From: CBIHON01 sp966211965
GTDB taxonomy: Bacteria > Pseudomonadota > Gammaproteobacteria > Burkholderiales > Burkholderiaceae_D
Direction: 5' to 3'
DNA length: 64,000 nt
Assembly: GCA_966211965.1 (NCBI GenBank)
Contig: CBIHON010000002.1
Span: 62,001 to 126,000 of the forward strand
In this document: positions 25,382 to 33,942 of the stretch, one piece after another
Numbering within the stretch: the first letter of the stretch is position 1
How the letters are laid out: each line of letters starts with the position of its first letter
Made by a program: the position numbers and the translations under genes
The notes under the pieces: generated by a model
What the model was told of the DNA's origin: nothing
The model's input: only the letters and a program-made list of their open reading frames with translations
Database searches by the model: none

Positions 25382-25557
25382 TTGCTGCTTTCTTAAAGAC
25401 AAAATGCGTCATCCGGGTCAGAACCGGATTTTTTGTCTTCCTCGCAGCAGCAAACCTAAGGAAGGAGGGGACGAAGTCTAGCATGGTCTCATCCAGAATT
25501 ACAACTTCTTGTACCGGACATGCCCCCATAGAACGCAGCGTCTACCTGAACAGATTC

Positions 25558-26649
25558 TTATCCTGAATAGGGAGGAAGCAGCCGCCGGAATCCATGGAAT
25601 AAAACAACGATCAGAAAAAATAGATTGCGTAGAAACACCAGCAAAAATGATACGTCGACAGGCTTGCGTTTCGACTCGAACAATGGGCCGGAGCCGAGCT
25701 GTCTGCCTAGCTTTTCGATCCAAGAAACCGAGCGCGGCCATTCGAACAGCATGTTCAGCCATTCTTCAGGAATGCCCTCCTTGCCCACAGACGCTCCCAC
25801 AATGCCGCCTACGATCGCCGCAGTCGAATCGGTATCTCCGCCGCATTTGATGACCGCTGCTATCGCCGAACGGAAATCGCGTTGATTGCTTAACCAAGCG
25901 TGTATCGCGACAGGAACAGTGTGATAAACGTAGCCGGAGACACCTTTCGCCAATCCCATTGATTCGGCGAACGATTCTGTGGTCATACCCATGTTTGCAG
26001 CGTTGACGGCATCACGGATTAATGCGACCAAATCATTGCCCTCACCGGCAAGAGCGATCTTGAGTTGAGAAAGAAAAGATTCGCCGGAAACAAACTCGCT
26101 TTTTCTTGCCATTTGGGCGGCGAGAGCGACGGCAAAGGCGCCGAATTCCGCTTTCGGATCGGAGTGCGTAACGCGCGACGACGCATGAACCAAATCTCGC
26201 AGCAATCTCGGGTCATCCACGACTGCGCCGATGACCGGCGCACGCATAGCCGGCCCGTTGCCGGCCGAAAAGACCCCGCTGCCCTGAGGGCCGATGCCGA
26301 TCCAGAGACGAAGAATCGCACGAAGTGTTGCGAAACCCACTCCCGCAGGCAAGGCTAAAAGCCAGACGCGCAAGCGCCACGCCAATTTTTGCTCGAACAC
26401 CTTGCGCTCACATCCGGATGCGATCATTGCCTGCGCCACTATGCATGCATGTTCGGTATCGTCCGACATCATTCCGCGACCGAAGAAAAGACGATAGTGG
26501 TCGGGACAACCGAGGAGCCTAGCCGCGCGCCGCCGGGATAGGCCTTCATAGGGCAAGCCCATCGCATCGCCGACTGTGGTGCCGAGAAGAGAGCCGATGG
26601 CTTGCACCTGGGCTGCAGGAACTGGAATTTTTTCGGATGCCGTAGTCAT
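25558..26649 (-). CDS. ADP-ribosylglycohydrolase (DraG/ARH family) with C-terminal membrane segment
   Basis: A 363-residue hydrolase of the DraG/ARH family, which removes ADP-ribose from macromolecules. Both di-metal motifs are present: MSDDTEHA and GGDTDSTAA, with the GDAMGLPYEG motif near the N-terminus. The last 35 residues contain a hydrophobic helix (SFLLVFLRNLFFLIVVLF) followed by a basic tail, suggesting membrane attachment, which is unusual for the family. The ATG at 26649 lies just after the nadM stop with AGAGG upstream, so it is the last gene of the NAD operon. DraG genes are known in NrtR regulons. The target (protein, nucleic acid or free ADP-ribose conjugate) is unknown. Confidence 0.88.
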   Translation of the reverse strand: MTTASEKIPVPAAQVQAIGSLLGTTVGDAMGLPYEGLSRRRAARLLGCPDHYRLFFGRGMMSDDTEHACIVAQAMIASGCERKVFEQKLAWRLRVWLLALPAGVGFATLRAILRLWIGIGPQGSGVFSAGNGPAMRAPVIGAVVDDPRLLRDLVHASSRVTHSDPKAEFGAFAVALAAQMARKSEFVSGESFLSQLKIALAGEGNDLVALIRDAVNAANMGMTTESFAESMGLAKGVSGYVYHTVPVAIHAWLSNQRDFRSAIAAVIKCGGDTDSTAAIVGGIVGASVGKEGIPEEWLNMLFEWPRSVSWIEKLGRQLGSGPLFESKRKPVDVSFLLVFLRNLFFLIVVLFHGFRRLLPPYSG

Positions 26650-26654
26650 TCTGT

Positions 26655-27698
26655 TCAATCCTCTGTCAACCGCAAAAAGTGATCCAGAATATGAAAGTGA
26701 TCATCGAAGAACTTCTCCTCCATCGCCCGCAAATCCGCAATCGGTACCCACTCCGCCCGCGCCGCATCATCCGCCCCTTCCACCTCCGGAAGCTGTTCCA
26801 TTTTCAAGTCGAAAAAATGCGCATGCGTGATTGTCCGGCCGCGCAGGCTGCGTTCCGGATGATCGAATACCTTGACGTCCACCAGTGCGTCGATGAGCGT
26901 GGAGGTCAGCACGGCGAGCCTGGTTTCTTCTGACAGTTCGCGGATCGCGCTCTGCAGCAAGCGTTCGCGCTGTTCGACGAAGCCGCCGGGCAGCGCCCAC
27001 AAGCCCTTGCCGGGGAAGCCGCCGCGCTGGACCAGCAGCACATGACCGGCCGTTTTCACCACCGAATCAACCGTCGAAAAAATCGGCGGGTAGGGCGCCG
27101 CACGCCATTCCGCCTTGGATGCCTGGATCTCTTTGTGCTCCTGCACCAGCGGCTCGTAGCAGGGCAGGATGCTCCAGGCTTTCAGGTAGCGCCGCACTGC
27201 GATCGGCACCAGGCCGGACATCACTTCCAGCGAGATGGCCGTGTCCTCGGCTTCAAAAAGAATCCGGCGCAGCCGCGTCGCATCGATGTCCGCTTCGCAT
27301 TCGGCGGCGATCAACTGCCACTGCGGAAAGTGGTGCAGGTAGTAGCTGGACGCATCCTTGTCATAGCCGACCAGCGCGATGCGCTTGGCGTCGCCCGTGT
27401 GCTTGCCCACTTCGCGGCGCACCGCATTGGCCCAGCGTACGTCTTCGTAATAATCGCGCACCGCGACGTAAGTTATCCGGTCGCGCTGTTCCGGACTCAA
27501 GGTGGCGCCGATCATGGCGGCGCGTTCTTGCCACGTGAAGGGATTCTTCGGGCTCCTGGCGTGGAAGGAGGAGCCGAGTACGATGACGACCCGCGGCGCG
27601 GTCTCGAAAGCAAGCCGAAGCAGTGACGCATGGCCATTGTGGAAGGGTTGGAAGCGTCCGATCAGGACGGCGGCATCTGTGCTGGTTGAAGGAGTCAT
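26655..27698 (-). CDS. nadM: Bifunctional NMN adenylyltransferase / Nudix hydrolase
   Basis: A 347-residue two-domain enzyme. Residues 1-180 are a nucleotidyltransferase (GRFQPFHNGHASLLRLA; the second motif ATRLRR is present), converting NMN and ATP to NAD+. Residues about 205-340 form a Nudix domain with the box GGFVEQRERLLQSAIRELSE and following EE, expected to cleave ADP-ribose; the last glycine of the box is replaced by arginine. The start is the ATG at 27698. It lies 11 bases after nadE. The enzyme lets the cell make NAD+ from NMN directly and clear ADP-ribose. Confident by motifs. Confidence 0.93.
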   Translation of the reverse strand: MTPSTSTDAAVLIGRFQPFHNGHASLLRLAFETAPRVVIVLGSSFHARSPKNPFTWQERAAMIGATLSPEQRDRITYVAVRDYYEDVRWANAVRREVGKHTGDAKRIALVGYDKDASSYYLHHFPQWQLIAAECEADIDATRLRRILFEAEDTAISLEVMSGLVPIAVRRYLKAWSILPCYEPLVQEHKEIQASKAEWRAAPYPPIFSTVDSVVKTAGHVLLVQRGGFPGKGLWALPGGFVEQRERLLQSAIRELSEETRLAVLTSTLIDALVDVKVFDHPERSLRGRTITHAHFFDLKMEQLPEVEGADDAARAEWVPIADLRAMEEKFFDDHFHILDHFLRLTED

Positions 27699-27709
27699 GG
27701 TTGCCTTAT

Positions 27710-29407
27710 TTAATATTTCGCCGCGATCGGCATCTGGCGTCCGCTGCCGAATGCCCGAGAACGGACGCGGATGATGGGGGGCGCCTGGCGCCGCTTGTAC
27801 TCGTTTCTGGCGACCATGCCGAGGATGCGGGTCACGGTCTGCTTGCCTGTATCGGTGCTCATCATGCGTTCGACGAATTGCGCTGTTTGCTGCCACTCGC
27901 CGGCCGGCAGGCGGGTGCCTTCGATATGCCACTTCAGGATTTCATCCAACACCTCATACGGCGGCAGGCTGTCGGTATCCTGTTGTCCCGGCGCCAGTTC
28001 GGCCGACGGTGGCTTGGTGAGAACCGAGGCAGGGATGATGTCGCGGCCTGCACCTTGGTTGATGTGGCGCGACAGTGCATAGACCTCGGTCTTGTACAAG
28101 TCGCCGATCAGGCCGAGGCCGCCATTGGTGTCGCCGTACAACGTGCAGTAGCCGACCGAGATTTCACTCTTGTTGCCGGTGGTGAGTAGAAGCGCGCCGG
28201 ACGCATTCGAATATTCCATCAGGACGGTGCCGCGTATGCGCGCCTGCAGATTTTCCAGGGGCAGTCCCCGTAGCGGCGCATCGAAGGCGGCCTCGAATCC
28301 CCGGCTGTACTGTTCCACCAGTGGGGCAATCGGATGGGTAAACAGTTTGATCCCGAGCGTGTCGCATAAGGTGACCGAATCCGATACCGAACCGGCGCTG
28401 GAAAAGACCGAGGGCATCGTGATCGCGGCGACGTTTTCCGCTCCGAGCGCCTGGGCCGCGAGCGCCAGCGTCAATGCGGAATCGATGCCGCCGGACGAGC
28501 CGACAACCACCTTCGAAAAGCCGCAGCGGCGCGCATAATCCTGCAGGCCAAGAATAATCTGGCGCCGGGTAAATTCCGCGACCGGCAAGCCGGCGCTGTC
28601 CGGCTGCGGCAAACTGCCGCCATCCTTGGCGATGAAGCGGCCGCCGTCAAAGCCGATCACCTGGAAGTCCTCTTCAAAGTGAGCTGCTTCAAATGCAATG
28701 CCTTGCAAGGGCGAGACCGCGAACGAGGCGCCGTCGAACACCAGCTGGTCTTGCCCGCCGATCTGGTTGACGTACAGCAGCGGCAATTGCGTATGCGCCG
28801 CGGCTGCAGAAAACAAGGCATGGCGTTGCGCGCGCTTGCCGATATCGGAAGGGCTGGCGTTGATGCTGACCACGAGGTCGGGGCCGGCGGCGCGCAGTGC
28901 CTTGAACGGGTCCACCCGGTAGTCGCGGCCGGCCTCGTTCCAGCCATCTTCGCAAATCAGGAAGCCGACCTTGCGGCCCGCGACATCGAGCGTGCAGGCG
29001 CCTTCCGGCCCCGGTTCGAAATGGCGGCGCTCGTCGAATATTCCGTAGGTCGGCAGCAATTGCTTGTAATACTCGGCGATCACCGCGCCGTCGCGGATCG
29101 CCAGCAACGCATTGTGCAGCGGCTTGCCCGGCCCGCTGTTGCGGCGTACGGTACCGAACACCGTGACCAGTCCAGGCAAGCTGCGCGAAGCCTGCAGCAA
29201 CTCCGCGAGCGCGGCATCGAATTTGCGCAGGAATGTCGGCTCCTCCAACAAGTCGCCGGGATAGTAACCGCACAAGGACAATTCCGAGAACACCGCGATG
29301 TCCGCGCCTTCAAGGGCGGCGCGCGTCATGTGGCGCACGACCGCGTCCGTATTGCCGGCGAAATCGCCCACCGTGTAGTTCAACTGGGCAATGGCAAGCC
29401 TCAACAT
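27710..29407 (-). CDS. nadE: Glutamine-dependent NAD+ synthetase
   Basis: A 565-residue enzyme with an N-terminal nitrilase-type glutaminase domain (residues 1-255; nucleophile region FLICEDGWNEAG, with conserved Glu and Lys upstream) and a C-terminal NAD synthase domain whose ATP-pyrophosphatase loop is SSGGIDSALT. It amidates nicotinic acid adenine dinucleotide using glutamine ammonia. Length matches the long, glutamine-using form. Second to last biosynthetic step of the operon pncA-pncB-nadE-nadM. Well supported. Confidence 0.95.
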   Translation of the reverse strand: MLRLAIAQLNYTVGDFAGNTDAVVRHMTRAALEGADIAVFSELSLCGYYPGDLLEEPTFLRKFDAALAELLQASRSLPGLVTVFGTVRRNSGPGKPLHNALLAIRDGAVIAEYYKQLLPTYGIFDERRHFEPGPEGACTLDVAGRKVGFLICEDGWNEAGRDYRVDPFKALRAAGPDLVVSINASPSDIGKRAQRHALFSAAAAHTQLPLLYVNQIGGQDQLVFDGASFAVSPLQGIAFEAAHFEEDFQVIGFDGGRFIAKDGGSLPQPDSAGLPVAEFTRRQIILGLQDYARRCGFSKVVVGSSGGIDSALTLALAAQALGAENVAAITMPSVFSSAGSVSDSVTLCDTLGIKLFTHPIAPLVEQYSRGFEAAFDAPLRGLPLENLQARIRGTVLMEYSNASGALLLTTGNKSEISVGYCTLYGDTNGGLGLIGDLYKTEVYALSRHINQGAGRDIIPASVLTKPPSAELAPGQQDTDSLPPYEVLDEILKWHIEGTRLPAGEWQQTAQFVERMMSTDTGKQTVTRILGMVARNEYKRRQAPPIIRVRSRAFGSGRQMPIAAKY

Positions 29408-29425
29408 GATTTTTCTCCGTTCTTC

Positions 29426-30613
29426 TCAAATAGCGTGCTTGAACACCTGACGCAGATAAGCCAGGAAAGTTTCGTCCTTGCATAGCGTCTTGCCGGAGGC
29501 ATCCGACAGCTTGGCGACCGGTTGGCCGTTGCAAGAGACCAGTTTCATCACGATATTGAGCGGCGTGATGCCGGTGTCGTTGCTCAGGTTGGTGCCGAGG
29601 CCGAAACCTGTCATCGTCCGGTCGGCAAAATGGCGGTAGAGCGAAAACGCCGCTTCCAGATCCAGTCCGTCGGAAAACACCAGCCGCTTGGTATTGGCAT
29701 CGAGCCGCAACTTGGCATAATGCGCCAGCGCCTTTTCGCCCCACACCACCGGATCGCCCGAGTCGTGCCGCAGACCGTCGAACAGCTTGGCGAAGTACAG
29801 GTCGAAGTCCTCCAGGAAGGCATCCATTCCGACCACGTCCGTCAGAGCCGTGCCCAGGTCGCCGCGGTATTCCTGTACCCAGCCCTCCAGCGCGGCCTTT
29901 TGGAAGTCGCGCAGGCGCACGCCGAAGGATTGATAGGATTGCAGGTACTCGTGCGCCATGGTGCCGATCGGCACCAGTCCGAATTTTTTCGCCAGGTAGA
30001 CATTGGAGGTGCCTTTGAAATATTGCGGCACCTCGCGCGCCAGCGTGGCGACCACTTCTTCCTGCCAGGCGCCGGAGAAGCGGCGGCGCACGCCGAAATC
30101 GAAAAATTCGAAGGGATGTTTTTTCGCCGGTTCCTTGCCGAAGGCATGCAGCATCGCGATCTTTGCCGCCAGCCGTTTGCGTCCTTCCGTCAAAGCCGCC
30201 TGCCGGTCGAAGCGGCGGAAATACAATTCGTTGACGATATACAGCACGAAAATTTCGAAGCCCATCACATGCACCTGCGGTCCGACGGCGCGGATGGAAA
30301 GCGTCGCGCCTTCGGTCACGACCGTGATGAATTTGCGCTGAAAATGGAACACCGTCAGGAAATCGACGAAGTCGCTTTTGATGTAGCGCAGGCTGCGCAG
30401 GTAGTCGAGTTCATCGTCGGCAAAGGACAGTGCGCAAAGATGGTCAAGCTCGCGCTCCACGTCGGCCTTGAGTTCAGACAACGGATAGGCAGGCGTATTG
30501 CGGCAGACGAAGGCATATTCCGTATGCGCATCCGGATGGCTATGCAGCAGCGCCTGCCACATGGTGAATTTGTACAGGTCGTTTTCCAGCAGGCTGCGTA
30601 CGATATTGTTCAT
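29426..30613 (-). CDS. pncB: Nicotinate phosphoribosyltransferase
   Basis: A 395-residue enzyme converting nicotinate and PRPP to nicotinate mononucleotide. It opens with SLLENDLYKFTMWQALL and contains the active-site GLRHDSGDP motif and VFSDGLDLE, typical of PncB. It is placed between pncA and nadE with short gaps, matching the salvage order nicotinamide to nicotinate to NaMN. No strong ribosome-binding site is visible; the ATG at 30613 is chosen by homology to the family N-terminus. Confidence 0.95.
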   Translation of the reverse strand: MNNIVRSLLENDLYKFTMWQALLHSHPDAHTEYAFVCRNTPAYPLSELKADVERELDHLCALSFADDELDYLRSLRYIKSDFVDFLTVFHFQRKFITVVTEGATLSIRAVGPQVHVMGFEIFVLYIVNELYFRRFDRQAALTEGRKRLAAKIAMLHAFGKEPAKKHPFEFFDFGVRRRFSGAWQEEVVATLAREVPQYFKGTSNVYLAKKFGLVPIGTMAHEYLQSYQSFGVRLRDFQKAALEGWVQEYRGDLGTALTDVVGMDAFLEDFDLYFAKLFDGLRHDSGDPVVWGEKALAHYAKLRLDANTKRLVFSDGLDLEAAFSLYRHFADRTMTGFGLGTNLSNDTGITPLNIVMKLVSCNGQPVAKLSDASGKTLCKDETFLAYLRQVFKHAI

Positions 30614-30664
30614 GGTATGTATGTGGCGTGGTTTTCAGGGGAAGGCGCAAGGGAGCCGGATGCT

Positions 30665-31534
30665 TCAACGCCGCGCATTCGTCATCCAGTCTGGCAGCAC
30701 ATCGGCCACCTTGGCAAGCTGCAGGCCTTTGGCCGCCATGTCGCGTAAAAAGCCCTCATGCTGCGCCTCGAATCCGGCCACTGCGCTCATGCAGTCGGTC
30801 AGCAGCACCAGCTTCGACAGGTTTTCCCGGCCATAGTGATCGGCAATGTGCTCGGTCGTCGCCTTGACGCAGTGGCTGCCGGCTTCGCCGGCAATGTAGA
30901 TCTGGTCGGCTTGCCTGAGCATGTCGATGAAGCCGCGGTTCAGCTGTGTGCCCTCATCTTCCGGATCCGGCACCTCCGCCATCACGGCGGAGTAATGTTC
31001 GGTCCAGGGATTGGTGCCTTTGAGTATCTTGTTGACGATGCCAGGGGTGTGGTCTTCCCAGCGCGCGTAGGCAGCGCGCACATCGGCGTGCACGTTCTGG
31101 CCCCAGGTGCCGATTTCGCAGTGCACCGGCCATACCATCAGGCGGTAGCGTGCGGCGGTTTCCAGCGCATCAAGATACGCCAGCACACGCGGCAAGGCAC
31201 TCTGGTCGCGCGGCAGGTATTTTCCGACGCGCACCTCGGCCGCGGAAATCTGGGTGAACGGCGTCACGGCCACGCCTGCTTCGTTGCGCCAGAAAGTCGG
31301 GTGCGCGATGTCGAAGCGGTGATGCGAATCCAGCGTGATACTGATGCCGTTCAATCCTTCTCCGCCACGATTCATGGCGTCCGCCAGGCGCAGCATGTCC
31401 GCGTGGGCGCCGGTCACCGGCAGGGCGGGGGTAATGCTTGCGGAACCGAGCGGATCGGTCGGCAGATAATCCGCGGGCAGATCGCAGAAATCGTTTTGCG
31501 GATCGATGATGAGCAGATGGATGTTGCGCTTCAT
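30665..31534 (-). CDS. pncA: Nicotinamidase (isochorismatase-like cysteine hydrolase)
   Basis: A 289-residue cysteine hydrolase that deamidates nicotinamide to nicotinate. The catalytic aspartate lies in LIIDPQNDFCDLP, the nucleophilic cysteine in AGEAGSHCVKATTEH, with a lysine-containing KGTNPWTEHYSA segment between. It is longer than the E. coli enzyme (about 210) and resembles the cysteine-hydrolase forms found in NAD operons. AAAGGAG precedes the ATG at 31534. First gene of the operon divergent from nrtR. Function assigned by motif and operon. Confidence 0.88.
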   Translation of the reverse strand: MKRNIHLLIIDPQNDFCDLPADYLPTDPLGSASITPALPVTGAHADMLRLADAMNRGGEGLNGISITLDSHHRFDIAHPTFWRNEAGVAVTPFTQISAAEVRVGKYLPRDQSALPRVLAYLDALETAARYRLMVWPVHCEIGTWGQNVHADVRAAYARWEDHTPGIVNKILKGTNPWTEHYSAVMAEVPDPEDEGTQLNRGFIDMLRQADQIYIAGEAGSHCVKATTEHIADHYGRENLSKLVLLTDCMSAVAGFEAQHEGFLRDMAAKGLQLAKVADVLPDWMTNARR

Positions 31535-31571
31535 TTGCGTTACTCCTTTCGCCTTTCGTGAGGGTGAATTC

Positions 31572-31606
31572 AGTGTAGGTTACTTTGTTTAATAATGCAA
31601 CTAAGT
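31572..31606 (-). promoter_or_regulatory. NAD operon promoter with candidate NrtR operator
   Basis: On the minus strand, TTGCAT (31595-31600) and TACACT (31572-31577) are 17 bases apart, a plausible weak sigma70 promoter for pncA. Overlapping it is an 8-9-8 inverted repeat, ACTTTGTT (31582-31589) and AACTAAGT (31599-31606), with one mismatch. A repressor bound there would block the promoter. Assignment to NrtR rests on position only. Confidence 0.45.
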
Positions 31607-31721
31607 GGCCGGGAATTTTTCAAATATTGTATTCTCACGGGTAAAGCGGGCAGGGCCGGTGACTTCCTGCTGGGAAACCGGGCTTGCGGCATCAAGCCGC
31701 CTGCTAGCCGGAAAAATCGAG

Positions 31722-32399
31722 ATGGAAACGAATATGGATCAGCTTATTTGTACGGTGGATGTGGTCTTGTTGAGTCTGCAGGACGCGGCCTTGAAGGTGG
31801 CCTTGCTGAAACGGGACCGCGAGCCGTTCAGGGATGTGCTTGCGCTGCCCGGGGGCTTCATCCACGTCGGTGAAGACACCCATGCACGCGATGCGGCGCT
31901 TCGCGTACTCAAGCAGAAAGCGGGGATCGTGGCACCCTATCTGGAGCAACTGGCAACCTTTTCCGGAACGGAACGCGATCCGCGCGGCTGGTCGCTCTCC
32001 GTGACGTATTACGCGCTGGTGGCTTATGAAGTCATCGAGCAGGCAGGACACGCGGAGGTGAAGCTGTTCAGTGTCGATCGGCTACCCAAGCTTCCGTTCG
32101 ACCATCAGGCAATTGTTAAGACAGCGGTCGAACGGCTACGCAGCAAGAGCCAGTATTCCTCTTTGCCTTGCTATCTTGCTGGCGACATGTTCACCTTGCC
32201 GCAGTTGCAGCGCATCTACGAAGCCTTGATGGGTGAAACACTCAACAAGGTCAGTTTTCGGCGCAAGATAGCCGAGATGGGCATGCTGGAAGAGGTCGAA
32301 GGCGAATTCGAAGCGGCCGGCGCGCACCGCCCGGCGCAACTGTATCGCCTAAAGCCCGAACTCAAACAGCGTCTGACGCTCTTGCAGCGCGGGCTTTAA
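31722..32399 (+). CDS. nrtR: NrtR, Nudix-related transcriptional regulator of NAD metabolism
   Basis: A 225-residue regulator with a Nudix-fold sensor (residues 1-140) and a C-terminal winged helix (150-225). The Nudix box is degenerate (GGFIHVGEDTHARDAALRVL, then KQKAG instead of the catalytic REUxEE), as expected for a non-catalytic ADP-ribose sensor; the DNA-binding part includes LPQLQRIYEALMGETLNKVS. It is divergent from the NAD salvage operon, the usual NrtR arrangement. The ATG at 31722 or 31734 is the start; a GTG at 31605 is less likely. Confidence 0.9.
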   Translation: METNMDQLICTVDVVLLSLQDAALKVALLKRDREPFRDVLALPGGFIHVGEDTHARDAALRVLKQKAGIVAPYLEQLATFSGTERDPRGWSLSVTYYALVAYEVIEQAGHAEVKLFSVDRLPKLPFDHQAIVKTAVERLRSKSQYSSLPCYLAGDMFTLPQLQRIYEALMGETLNKVSFRRKIAEMGMLEEVEGEFEAAGAHRPAQLYRLKPELKQRLTLLQRGL

Positions 32400-32466
32400 A
32401 GCCTGTTATGTGATGAATCCAAGCAGAGGGCGCGCAGACCCGGGAACCCTGCTTGGGTTCATAAGG
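32400..32466. repeat. Degenerate short copy of the 38234 inverted-repeat family
   Basis: It begins AGCCTGTTATG, continues with CGCGCAGACCCGGGAAC, and ends CTGCTTGGGTTCATAA, matching the left end of the element at 38234 with a shortened interior. Arms AATCCAAGCAG and CTGCTTGGGTT are inverted. Confidence 0.55.
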
Positions 32467-32515
32467 GCATTGCTCGACATTATTCCCTTATCGATACGAC
32501 ATCGACATATTCGAT

Positions 32516-32541
32516 ACGGCACGGTCGTCTGCTCGTGCCGT
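32516..32541. terminator. Hairpin downstream of nrtR
   Basis: ACGGCACG (32516-32523) pairs perfectly with CGTGCCGT (32534-32541) across a 10-base loop. There is no T-run, so termination is only suggested. Confidence 0.35.
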
Positions 32542-32561
32542 GGTCGATAGCCGCGCGGTTC

Positions 32562-32816
32562 TCAGCCGCCTTCCCTTGGCGGCCTTCGCCGTTCGACGTA
32601 CGGCGCAAGCTCGCTGCTCTCGATTTTCGTATCTATCTCCAGGCACCAGACCGGCCCGCGCCGTTCCAGTGTCAACTCCCGGTCGCTAGGTTCGAACGGG
32701 TCCTTGTACTGGCGCAGATGATCGGCCATCGTGGCCGTGCCGACGCCCAGCACGCGTTTGATCTCGCCACAGTTTTTCATGTTGAAAGCTGCCTCCAGAA
32801 ATGGTGTACCCAGCAC
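32562..32816 (-). CDS. Hypothetical protein, possibly the 3' part of a frameshifted gene
   Basis: An 84-codon frame of unrecognised family (YKDPFEPSDRELTLERRG, LEIDTKIESSELAPYVER). It has no good start or ribosome-binding site, and its 5' end overlaps, in another frame, a 45-codon frame at 32777-32914 that begins with an ATG (MHPSQRLTKQQARRAMLELQ). The two could be halves of one short gene split by a frameshift. Composition is hydrophilic with no signal peptide or membrane helix. Function unknown. Confidence 0.35.
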   Translation of the reverse strand: MLGTPFLEAAFNMKNCGEIKRVLGVGTATMADHLRQYKDPFEPSDRELTLERRGPVWCLEIDTKIESSELAPYVERRRPPREGG

Positions 32817-33288
32817 GGATCTCGGTGCTGCGGGGTACGGCGCTCACGCTGTTGCTGCAACTCCAGCATCGCCCGTCGCGCCTGTTGTTTAGTCAGTCGT
32901 TGAGATGGATGCATGATCACCTCGCGAAAGTTGCGTTGCAGGTATTTCATCGATCCTGTACCGGATAAATGATGGATGGCGGCATGGCTGTGTTTCCACT
33001 TTCTCGAAAGATGGAGAACGGCGCGCAATCGGCAATAGCCGGGCATCAACATTTATGGAAATCTTCGTGATCGAAGACCGCATCATTGTTCTCTAGTGTA
33101 GTCAATGCTGACTTAGTCGCCATCGGACGGAAAGGCGAGTTGTTGTCAGAAAAAGCCTACCGGTAGAGGCGGCAAGTGCCGGCAAAGAACTTCATTCACG
33201 ATGTCCTACACGCGATAGCGGCGCTGTCCTATACAAAGACAATCTTGCAATGCTTACGATGCCATATCTCGTTCGCACAGGAGCAATG
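32817..33288. other. Gap between hypothetical ORF and glycine-zipper lipoprotein gene
   Basis: Apart from the possible 45-codon minus-strand frame at 32777-32914, no gene is supported. The right half presumably carries the promoter for the lipoprotein gene at 33289, but I cannot point to a convincing -35/-10 pair. Confidence 0.4.
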
Positions 33289-33780
33289 ATGAACCCGAAT
33301 CGAACAGTAAAAACAGCAAAAGTACGAATTGCAACGGGCGCAGTGATTACGAGTGCTTTGGTCGCAACGCTGATGGGCGGTTGCTCGTCCGGAACATCGT
33401 ATTCAAGCCCCGCCCCATATACTACGGCGAGTTCACAGCCGTACTCGGTTGATTACGGCGTGGTCGACACCATTCAGCTTGTGCCGGCTGGCAGCGGCAC
33501 CACCGGAGCAGGCGCTGCACTGGGCGGCGTCGTCGGCGGATTGCTGGGGAACCAGGTCGGCGGCGGAAGCGGCAGGACGGCCGCCACCGTGGCCGGTGCA
33601 GTAGGCGGTGCGATAGCCGGCAACCAGATCGAAAAGGGCAGACAGCCGCAAGGCGAAACCTATCAGCTGGGTATCCGCCTCAATAATGGCGGCTATCAGA
33701 CCCTCAGGCAGGACGCGTTGGGCGATCTGCGTGTTGGAGACCGCGTACGCATAGAGAATGGCCGCGCCTATCGGGATTAA
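33289..33780 (+). CDS. Glycine-zipper 2TM outer-membrane lipoprotein (SlyB-like)
   Basis: A 163-residue envelope protein. A basic N-terminus and hydrophobic stretch lead to a lipobox-like TLMGGC near residue 31; a glycine-zipper region follows (GAALGGVVGGLLGNQVGGGS, then AGAVGGAIAGNQIEKG), and the C-terminus has a small beta domain (YQLGIRLNNGGYQTLRQDA, VGDRVRIENG). This matches SlyB/PcP-type lipoproteins. AGGAG five bases upstream decides the second of two adjacent ATGs. It opens the region of stress and envelope genes. Role: probably envelope stability; inferred from family. Confidence 0.88.
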   Translation: MNPNRTVKTAKVRIATGAVITSALVATLMGGCSSGTSYSSPAPYTTASSQPYSVDYGVVDTIQLVPAGSGTTGAGAALGGVVGGLLGNQVGGGSGRTAATVAGAVGGAIAGNQIEKGRQPQGETYQLGIRLNNGGYQTLRQDALGDLRVGDRVRIENGRAYRD

Positions 33781-33897
33781 GACTCGGTCCCTACCGGGAT
33801 AGCTCTTATTAATATCGGCCCGATTCGCAGCTTTTACTTTTGCAACAAATTTACGGAACAGGGCACTCGCCCAAACAAGAGACACGCCGGCCAACAA

Positions 33898-33942
33898 CAA
33901 TGCAATGCCCATCATTCCAAATGAATGATGGGCATTGCATTG
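33898..33942. terminator. Long perfect hairpin (19-base arms)
   Basis: CAATGCAATGCCCATCATT (33898-33916) is perfectly repeated in inverse at 33924-33942 with a 7-base loop. It sits downstream of the glycine-zipper gene and upstream of the DUF3309 frame. A likely bidirectional transcript end or RNA-processing structure. Confidence 0.65.

Noticed and set aside
29522..30748. A 408-codon plus-strand frame opposite pncB
   Set aside because: Composition is shadow-like (His/Gln/Arg rich) and pncB is unambiguous on the other strand.
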